Of a DNA stretch of 9,972 bases, positions 5,758-9,972 are shown in pieces. Source of the DNA: Verrucomicrobia bacterium UBA1412. GTDB lineage: Bacteria > Verrucomicrobiota > Verrucomicrobiia > Limisphaerales > UBA1412. Numbering within the stretch: the stretch's first letter is position 1; each line of letters starts with the position of its first letter. Below the pieces are notes generated by a model. The model had not been told where the DNA came from, ran no database searches, and worked only from the letters and a program-made list of their open reading frames with translations. Both the position numbers and the translations under genes were made by a program. Where the stretch lies: NCBI GenBank assembly GCA_002305615.1, contig DBPU01000087.1, positions 12,120-22,091 of the forward strand, written 5' to 3'.

Positions 5758-8247
5758 TTAGCGCTCCACGTCCTCCGGAATTCTCATACCGAAGAAGGAA
5801 CGATAGACAAAGAACAAGGCGATCAACAAGAAGACGACGCCGATGGAGTACTTCATCTTGAGGTTGGGCATCATCACGGCAATTTCCACGGCCAGGAGAC
5901 CGAAGAGAGTCGTGAACTTGATCACCGGGTTCAAGGAAACCGAGGAGGTGTCTTTGAAAGGATCGCCCACCGTATCGCCCACCACCGTAGCGGCATGGAG
6001 ATCGGTATTCTTCGCGCGGAGGTCGACTTCCACGATCTTCTTGGCATTATCCCAGGCACCGCCGGCATTGGCCATGAAGATGGCCTGGAACAGACCGAAG
6101 AAAGCGATGGAGATCAGGTATCCGATGAAGAAGAACGGATCAAAGAAGGGCAGAGCCAGCGCCATACAGAAGATGACGATGAAGATGTTCCACATACCGC
6201 GTTGGGCATACTGGGTACAAATCTTCACGACCTCTTTGCTATCCTTCACGGAAGCTTTGGCCGCATCGAGTTTGATATTGTTCTTGATGTAGACCACGGC
6301 CTGATAGGCACCGGTCACCACTGCCTGGATGGAAGCACCCGTGAACCAATAGATCACGGCACCGCCGGCCAGAAGACCGAAAAGAATCGGAGGAGCCACG
6401 AGGCTCAGTTTCGCGAGAACGACATCTTTACCGAAGGTATTCATCAATAACATGATGATACCGAAGATCATCGTCGTGGCACCGACCACTGCCGTGCCGA
6501 TCAGCACCGGCTTGGCCGTCGCTTTGAAGGTATTGCCTGCGCCGTCGCCCTTTTCCAGGAGATACTTGGCAGTATCCGTATCGGGAGAGAAACCGAAGTC
6601 TCTCTTAATGTCTTCCTTGAGCGTGGGAATCGCATCGACCTGGCTCAATTCATAGACGGACTGGGCGTTATCGGTGACCGGGCCGTAGCTGTCGACCGCG
6701 ATGGTCACAGGACCCATGCTCAGGAAGCCGAAGGCCACCAGACCGAAGGCGAAAATCGGAGCCGCGAAGGCAAACTGCGGAGGCAACATGCTCGGCAACG
6801 CGGGGTTCATCGCCACCAGATAGGAAATCAACATGAGAACCATGATGCAACCGCCCTTCCAGAAAGCGGAGAAATTACCCGCAACCAGACCGGAGAGAAT
6901 GTTCAGAGAAGCACCACCCTGACGGGAAGCATTGACGACTTCCTGTACGTGACGAGAATTGGTCGAGGTAAAAACCTTCGTAAACTCAGGGATCAAAGCA
7001 CCGGCCACGGTTCCGCAGCTGATGATGACTGAAAGCACCCACCAGAGACTCCCGGCGACACTTGCATAACCGCTTTCGATCAGGGTCGGATCCTTGACTT
7101 GCAGATCAGAGAGAAGCAGATAGCTGGCACCGAAGGTGGCCAGGATGGAAACGGCTGAGGTCACCCACACGAGGTGAGTCAGAGGAGCTTCGAAATCGAA
7201 ATCTTTCTTACCTGAGAAGAGGACGTTGCTGATGAACTGGTTGACGTAATAGGAGACCAGAGAGGTCACGATCATCAGGGCGCGCATGGCGAAAATCCAG
7301 ATGATAAGCTGAGCGCACAGAATCGGGCTCACGGCCAGAGAAACGGCCAGGAACGTCACCAGGGCGACACCGGTCACACCGTAGGTTTCGAAACCGTCAG
7401 CGGTAGGTCCAACACTGTCGCCGGCGTTGTCACCAGTGCAGTCTGCGATCACGCCCGGATTTTTCGGGTCGTCTTCAGGCAGCTTGAACACGATTTTCAT
7501 CAGGTCAGAGCCGATATCCGCAATCTTGGTGAAGATACCACCGCAGATACGCAGGGCGCTGGCACCCAGAGATTCACCGATCGCAAAACCGATGAAGCAC
7601 GGTCCCACCAGTTCTTTGGGCAGGAAGGAGAGAATTGCGATCATGAAGAAAAGTTCGATGCAGACCAACAGCAGACCGACGCTCATACCCGATTGCAGGG
7701 GAATCTTCAGCGTGGCCAGAGGGTTGGCGCGGAAAGCGGAAAAGGCCGTGCGGCTGTTGGCTTGGGTATTAATTTTGATACCGAACCACGCAACACCGTA
7801 GGAGCCCAGAATACCGAACACGGAGCAGCCGAGGATGATGGCTATCTGCGCCGGGGTTTTGCCTTCTTGCAGTACTCCGAAGTAGTAATAGATACAGACC
7901 GCAATGAGCAACCAGAGAATCATCAGGAATTTACCCTGTTGGAGCAAGTAGGTCTTGCATGTTTCATAAATCAGCGCCGATACGTTCCGCATGGATTCAT
8001 GCACGGGCAGATTCTTGGTCTGGACGTACTGGAATAATCCGTAGGCACCTCCCAGCGCGCAGATCACCAGACCAACATACATGAGCATCATTCCGCTGAC
8101 GGAATGGCCCAGTACATTGAAAGTGGCAGCTTTAAGATCCGGCAAGTTAATATCCGCTTCACCTGCATGAGCGGAGCACACAGCGGCGACTGCTAACAAA
8201 ATGGCAGGCAACACTCGCTTTATTAAGCTAAACCTATTGGTTGACAT
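5758..8247 (-). CDS. hppA: Membrane-bound ion-translocating pyrophosphatase, divergent type
   Basis: 829-residue integral membrane enzyme that hydrolyses pyrophosphate in the cytoplasm and pumps H+ or Na+ outward. About 16 membrane segments follow an N-terminal signal-like segment (11-28, AHA cut site at 28). The substrate site is complete: GGIFTKIADIGSDL (236-249), PEDDPKNPG (257-265), DCTGDNAGD (269-277), DSYGPVTDNAQ (519-529), GGAWDNAKK (729-737) and GDTVGDPFKDTSS (757-769). Gate residues D284, E287 and K777 line up with D243, E246 and K707 of the Thermotoga Na+ pump. K575 in GNTFKATAK sits at the position where Lys gives K+-independence. Spacing motifs are divergent (DCTGDNAGD for the usual DNVGDNVGD; DNAQSVYEL for DNAGGIAEM). 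This fits the described divergent, Na+-regulated H+-pumping subfamily (Chlorobium limicola, Cellulomonas fimi), by inference. The ATG is chosen because it starts the signal segment. It is a single-gene unit with its own terminator. Confidence 0.95.
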   Translation of the reverse strand: MSTNRFSLIKRVLPAILLAVAAVCSAHAGEADINLPDLKAATFNVLGHSVSGMMLMYVGLVICALGGAYGLFQYVQTKNLPVHESMRNVSALIYETCKTYLLQQGKFLMILWLLIAVCIYYYFGVLQEGKTPAQIAIILGCSVFGILGSYGVAWFGIKINTQANSRTAFSAFRANPLATLKIPLQSGMSVGLLLVCIELFFMIAILSFLPKELVGPCFIGFAIGESLGASALRICGGIFTKIADIGSDLMKIVFKLPEDDPKNPGVIADCTGDNAGDSVGPTADGFETYGVTGVALVTFLAVSLAVSPILCAQLIIWIFAMRALMIVTSLVSYYVNQFISNVLFSGKKDFDFEAPLTHLVWVTSAVSILATFGASYLLLSDLQVKDPTLIESGYASVAGSLWWVLSVIISCGTVAGALIPEFTKVFTSTNSRHVQEVVNASRQGGASLNILSGLVAGNFSAFWKGGCIMVLMLISYLVAMNPALPSMLPPQFAFAAPIFAFGLVAFGFLSMGPVTIAVDSYGPVTDNAQSVYELSQVDAIPTLKEDIKRDFGFSPDTDTAKYLLEKGDGAGNTFKATAKPVLIGTAVVGATTMIFGIIMLLMNTFGKDVVLAKLSLVAPPILFGLLAGGAVIYWFTGASIQAVVTGAYQAVVYIKNNIKLDAAKASVKDSKEVVKICTQYAQRGMWNIFIVIFCMALALPFFDPFFFIGYLISIAFFGLFQAIFMANAGGAWDNAKKIVEVDLRAKNTDLHAATVVGDTVGDPFKDTSSVSLNPVIKFTTLFGLLAVEIAVMMPNLKMKYSIGVVFLLIALFFVYRSFFGMRIPEDVER

Positions 8248-8253
8248 AACTCT

Positions 8254-8273
8254 ATCTATTATTATCTATTATT
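8254..8273. repeat. Perfect tandem 10-mer upstream of hppA
   Basis: ATCTATTATT occurs twice back to back, ending 6 bases before the hppA start (read on the minus strand as AATAATAGAT twice, then AGAGTT, then ATG). The repeat keeps the region around the start AT-rich and unstructured. Copy number could vary by slippage. Confidence 0.75.
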
Positions 8274-8361
8274 TGCGAAAATGCGGCTCCGCCCCGGAGG
8301 ATTCTATATTGAATTTTCTGGGGGATTACCACAGACAAACTTGGGTATGTTGTATTAATGC

Positions 8362-8389
8362 TTTACAAGAGTCAAGGGCTTTCTGTAAA
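8362..8389. promoter_or_regulatory. Possible operator: spaced inverted repeat
   Basis: TTTACA and TGTAAA are perfect inverted 6-mers separated by 16 bases, between the two divergent genes and upstream of the proposed sod promoter. Half-site length and spacing could fit a dimeric regulator, but a chance match in AT-rich DNA is quite possible. Confidence 0.25.
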
Positions 8390-8424
8390 CATCCAAAAAA
8401 CCTTTGCGAAAAACACCCCACCCA

Positions 8425-8452
8425 TTGAAAAATCTCTTTTCCCTGCTATTGT
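8425..8452 (+). promoter_or_regulatory. Possible sigma70-type promoter of sod
   Basis: TTGAAA (8425-8430) is separated by 16 bases from TATTGT (8447-8452): 5 of 6 and 4 of 6 consensus matches. It would give a leader of about 60 bases. A second candidate is TATAAA at 8503-8508, whose start site would lie within 2-3 bases of the ATG, but its -35 spacing is poor. Confidence 0.4.
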
Positions 8453-8517
8453 ATGAAAGAGTTTTGGCAAGAGAGCTTGTAAAAACTTAACTGTATCATT
8501 CTTATAAATAACAAGTT

Positions 8518-9240
8518 ATGAAAAATATCGGAATTCTTACTCCCGAGAGACTCTCCGGGGCGCTCTGTTATCACTCCGGGGCTTGCTGCTCCGGCGCTGC
8601 CGGAGGCCCTGCAGAAGAGCCCTTCAAGCTGCCGCCGCTGGCCTTTGCCTATGATGCGCTGGAGCCCTATATTGATGCTCAAACGGTGATGATCCACCAT
8701 GATAAGCATCATGCGGCGTATGTGGCGAACCTCAACAAAGCCGTTACGGGATTCCCCGGCTTCTGTGGCAAAAATCCTTGTGAAATTCTCAGAGACCTCA
8801 ACGCTATCCCGGCTGAAATCCGCACTGCGGTAATTAACCACGGCGGCGGCGTAGCCAACCATAATTTTTACTGGAAAATACTCGGTCCCGATAATAAGGG
8901 TGCCAAGCCCACGGGCGAACTGGCCAAGGCGATTGATAAATATTTCGGCAGCTTCTCCCAATTTCAGGAACAGCTGACCAAGGCCGCGACGGGTCACTTC
9001 GGCAGCGGTTGGGGATGGCTCACCCTCGCCAAAGACGGTTCTCTCAAGGTCGAGAGCACCGGCAACCAGGACAGCCCGATCTCTCAAGGCAGGGAACTTC
9101 TGGTCACGATCGACGTTTGGGAGCATGCCTACTATCTGAAATATCAGAACCGCAGGCCCGAGCATACGGCTGCTATCTGGAATCTCTTTAACTGGGATTT
9201 CATCAGCAATCGTTATGCACAGTTGATTAAAGAACGCTAA
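8518..9240 (+). CDS. sodA: Superoxide dismutase, Mn-type Fe/Mn family
   Basis: 240-residue enzyme that converts superoxide to oxygen and hydrogen peroxide. From about residue 36 on it aligns with E. coli SodA: LPPLAFAYDALEP (38-50), IHHDKHHAAYV (59-69), ANHNFYW (113-119), GSGWGWL (162-168), NQDSP (183-187) and DVWEHAYYLKYQNRRP (199-214). Metal ligands are H60, H115, D199 and H203; Y68 matches the gateway tyrosine Y34. Q184 in the C-terminal domain, together with Gly at the matching N-terminal site, favours manganese over iron. Residues 1-35 are an extra N-terminal segment with C17, C23 and C24 and no hydrophobic core, so not a usual signal peptide. There is no other Met before M58, so ATG 8518 is the only ordinary start. 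No Shine-Dalgarno motif is visible (ACAAGTT precedes it). It is divergent from hppA and not in an operon on its downstream side. Confidence 0.95.
   Translation: MKNIGILTPERLSGALCYHSGACCSGAAGGPAEEPFKLPPLAFAYDALEPYIDAQTVMIHHDKHHAAYVANLNKAVTGFPGFCGKNPCEILRDLNAIPAEIRTAVINHGGGVANHNFYWKILGPDNKGAKPTGELAKAIDKYFGSFSQFQEQLTKAATGHFGSGWGWLTLAKDGSLKVESTGNQDSPISQGRELLVTIDVWEHAYYLKYQNRRPEHTAAIWNLFNWDFISNRYAQLIKER
8553..8605. repeat. TCCGG-rich repeat and palindrome inside the sod 5' end
   Basis: CTCCGGGGC occurs at 8553-8561 and again at 8574-8582 (21-base period), followed by a perfect 7-base palindrome CTCCGGC-GCT-GCCGGAG at 8589-8605. It encodes the Cys/Gly/Ser-rich extension ahead of the SOD core. Its base pattern resembles the palindromes at 1-390 more than the rest of the gene. 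Confidence 0.6.
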
Positions 9241-9252
9241 TATGTTCTAATC

Positions 9253-9276
9253 GGGGCACCAGATAAGGGGTGCCCC
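9253..9276 (+). terminator. Hairpin after sod, T-tract missing
   Basis: Perfect 8-base stem GGGGCACC / GGTGCCCC with an 8-base loop begins 12 bases after the sod stop. It is a stable 3'-end structure, but TGGGTTCAAT follows it instead of a T-run. It may protect the message end or act with the T-tract 36 bases on. Confidence 0.5.
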
Positions 9277-9404
9277 TGGGTTCAATCAGACGCGAAAAAG
9301 AAGGTAAATGCCTTTTTTTTCGGTAAAGTAGTTTTCCGAAGGGAGCCTTTTTTGGTTTGTTAAATCGCCTTTAGGGTTTGTTTTGAAAACAATTAATAAG
9401 ACAA

Positions 9405-9432
9405 GCTCATCCGAAGGGGTGAGCGTTTTTTT
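9405..9432 (+). terminator. Intrinsic terminator, + strand
   Basis: An 8-base stem GCTCATCC / GGGTGAGC (one T-G wobble) with loop GAAG is followed by G and seven T (9426-9432). It is the best terminator in this gap, 165 bases after sod, and ends only 16 bases before the ATG of the next gene. The loop and flank (TCCGAAGGG) recur at 9335-9343. Confidence 0.85.
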
Positions 9433-9448
9433 ATCCCTCCCCAATGGG

Positions 9449-9972
9449 ATGGCTCCTTTTTTTAATGCCGAGCCCAAGTCGCCGGGTTCAGCACGATGCA
9501 GGGCGCTCTGCCGCTCCGCTCACCCTTTTGGCTCCGTCGGAGAAATTACCGACCTCATCCAGCGTGCGGCCAAAGAAGAAGGATTCCGTACCCAGCCCGA
9601 GGAGTGGTTCCGAAGCGGCTGGAAAGTGATTGTGCTCTCACGGGATGGCGGCGTGGATTTCCCTCCGGAAATGGCATCCAACCGGATTCTCCTGCCCGTT
9701 CCGGTTTTCCGCTGGTCTCTGGGGCAGCGTCTGGACCAGACCTGGCTCGATTTACAGATACCGCTTCTACTGCGCCTGCTTCAGAAATCCCCGGCAAGCT
9801 CGGGCGTCGTCCTCTGCTATGCCGAGAATCTGCTCAAAATTCAAGCTCTCCCCTCTCAGGTACCCTCGGCCGATGTGGTTCATTTCGGAGTCTGGGCTCA
9901 GCCTGAAGATTTGGCCGGTAAAGGGGTACTGCTCTGCCCGCGCAACGCACCCACCGAGCTCGCGGCCTATCT
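9449..9972 (+). CDS. Unidentified protein, 3' end outside the window
   Basis: An open frame of 174 codons plus two bases runs off the right edge. From about residue 31 it looks like a real protein: helical VGEITDLIQRAAKEEGF, then GWKVIVLSRDGG, a Leu-rich stretch (LDLQIPLLLRLLQK), and hydrophobic strands GVVLCYAENLL and GVLLCPRN. This frame uses GC-ending codons like the neighbours, while the overlapping frames give Pro/Ser/Arg-rich nonsense. I do not recognise the family. The ATG at 9449 is the only ordinary start, but the first 30 residues (two Cys, five Arg or Lys) are doubtful, there is no Shine-Dalgarno motif, and the ATG is 16 bases from a terminator T-tract, so the 5' end is uncertain. 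No membrane segment or signal peptide is clear. Confidence 0.65.
   Translation, partial: MAPFFNAEPKSPGSARCRALCRSAHPFGSVGEITDLIQRAAKEEGFRTQPEEWFRSGWKVIVLSRDGGVDFPPEMASNRILLPVPVFRWSLGQRLDQTWLDLQIPLLLRLLQKSPASSGVVLCYAENLLKIQALPSQVPSADVVHFGVWAQPEDLAGKGVLLCPRNAPTELAAY

Larger units (their letters stand above)
8248..8517. promoter_or_regulatory. Divergent control region between hppA and sod
   Basis: 270 bases without a gene between two starts facing away from each other. It holds a perfect tandem 10-mer at 8254-8273 next to the hppA start, a CTCCG-CCC-CGGAG hairpin at 8287-8299, a minus-strand TATAGAAT at about 8302-8309 that could be a -10 box for hppA (no good -35), an inverted repeat TTTACA-N16-TGTAAA (8362-8389), and a plausible plus-strand promoter at 8425-8452. 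A small reading frame across it (8201-8428) starts inside hppA and has no protein-like features. Confidence 0.55.
9241..9448. other. Gap between sod and the last gene: hairpins and T-tracts
   Basis: About 200 non-coding bases with a GC hairpin (9253-9276), T-tracts at 9313-9320 (8 T), 9348-9353 (6 T) and 9426-9432 (7 T), the 9-mer TCCGAAGGG at both 9335-9343 and 9410-9418, and the AT-rich palindrome TTGTTTTGAAAACAA (9378-9392). Short frames on either strand here do not look like proteins. Confidence 0.7.

Noticed and set aside
4920..5861. 313-codon open frame on the + strand
   Set aside because: Antisense to the DUF1080 gene and runs across the hppA terminator hairpin; its tail is Arg-rich and low in complexity.
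8566..8592. Lipoprotein signal in the SOD extension (SGAC, C23)
   Set aside because: There is no hydrophobic core before it and no Leu at the -3 position of a lipobox.
8446..9165. 239-codon open frame on the - strand opposite sod
   Set aside because: The plus-strand frame carries all SOD ligands and motifs, so the opposite frame is a shadow.
9496..9906. 136-codon open frame on the + strand
   Set aside because: Its product is rich in Pro, Ser and Arg and shows no structure, whereas the overlapping frame that starts at 9449 looks like a normal protein.

Overview
The window looks like chromosomal DNA of a Gram-negative member of the Planctomycetes-Verrucomicrobia-Chlamydiae (PVC) superphylum, most likely a Verrucomicrobiota or Lentisphaerota relative. 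The grounds are a secreted GH29 alpha-L-fucosidase and a secreted DUF1080 protein (both families are greatly expanded in that group), a lipopolysaccharide-type heptosyltransferase, a divergent membrane pyrophosphatase, and translation starts that mostly lack Shine-Dalgarno sequences. The phylum is an inference; no rRNA or other marker gene is present.

Layout. Positions 1-437 hold no convincing gene. They carry short GC-rich palindromes, many with the same TCC loop, a degenerate direct repeat and a CGCAGATG-type repeat, ending in a possible promoter for the fucosidase. 438-1838 (+) is the alpha-L-fucosidase, closed by a strong intrinsic terminator that abuts the end of the converging gene cluster. 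5654 down to 1901 (-) is a compact five-gene cluster read as DUF1080 protein, RNase PH (rph), acylphosphatase (acyP), calcineurin-like phosphoesterase and GT9 heptosyltransferase, with gaps of 14, 92, 10 and 26 bases. 8247 down to 5758 (-) is a membrane pyrophosphatase (hppA) with its own strong terminator just upstream of the DUF1080 gene. 8248-8517 is a divergent control region between hppA and a Mn-type superoxide dismutase (8518-9240, +). 9241-9448 is a non-coding stretch with several hairpins and T-tracts. From about 9449 a further gene of unknown function runs off the right edge.

How they fit together. The two exported proteins (fucosidase, DUF1080) suggest use of fucose-containing or modified glycans. 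RNase PH trims tRNA 3' ends, a reaction that uses phosphate. HppA couples pyrophosphate hydrolysis to ion pumping. The heptosyltransferase acts in outer-membrane glycolipid assembly. Superoxide dismutase handles oxidative stress. This is mostly housekeeping and carbohydrate content; no defence island, phage, plasmid, transposon or biosynthetic cluster is visible.

The points most worth a second look are the unusual ion-gate and potassium-site combination in HppA, the Cys-rich N-terminal extension of the superoxide dismutase encoded by TCCGG-repeat DNA, the TCC-loop palindromes at the left end, a possible leaderless fucosidase mRNA, and the unassigned gene at the right edge.
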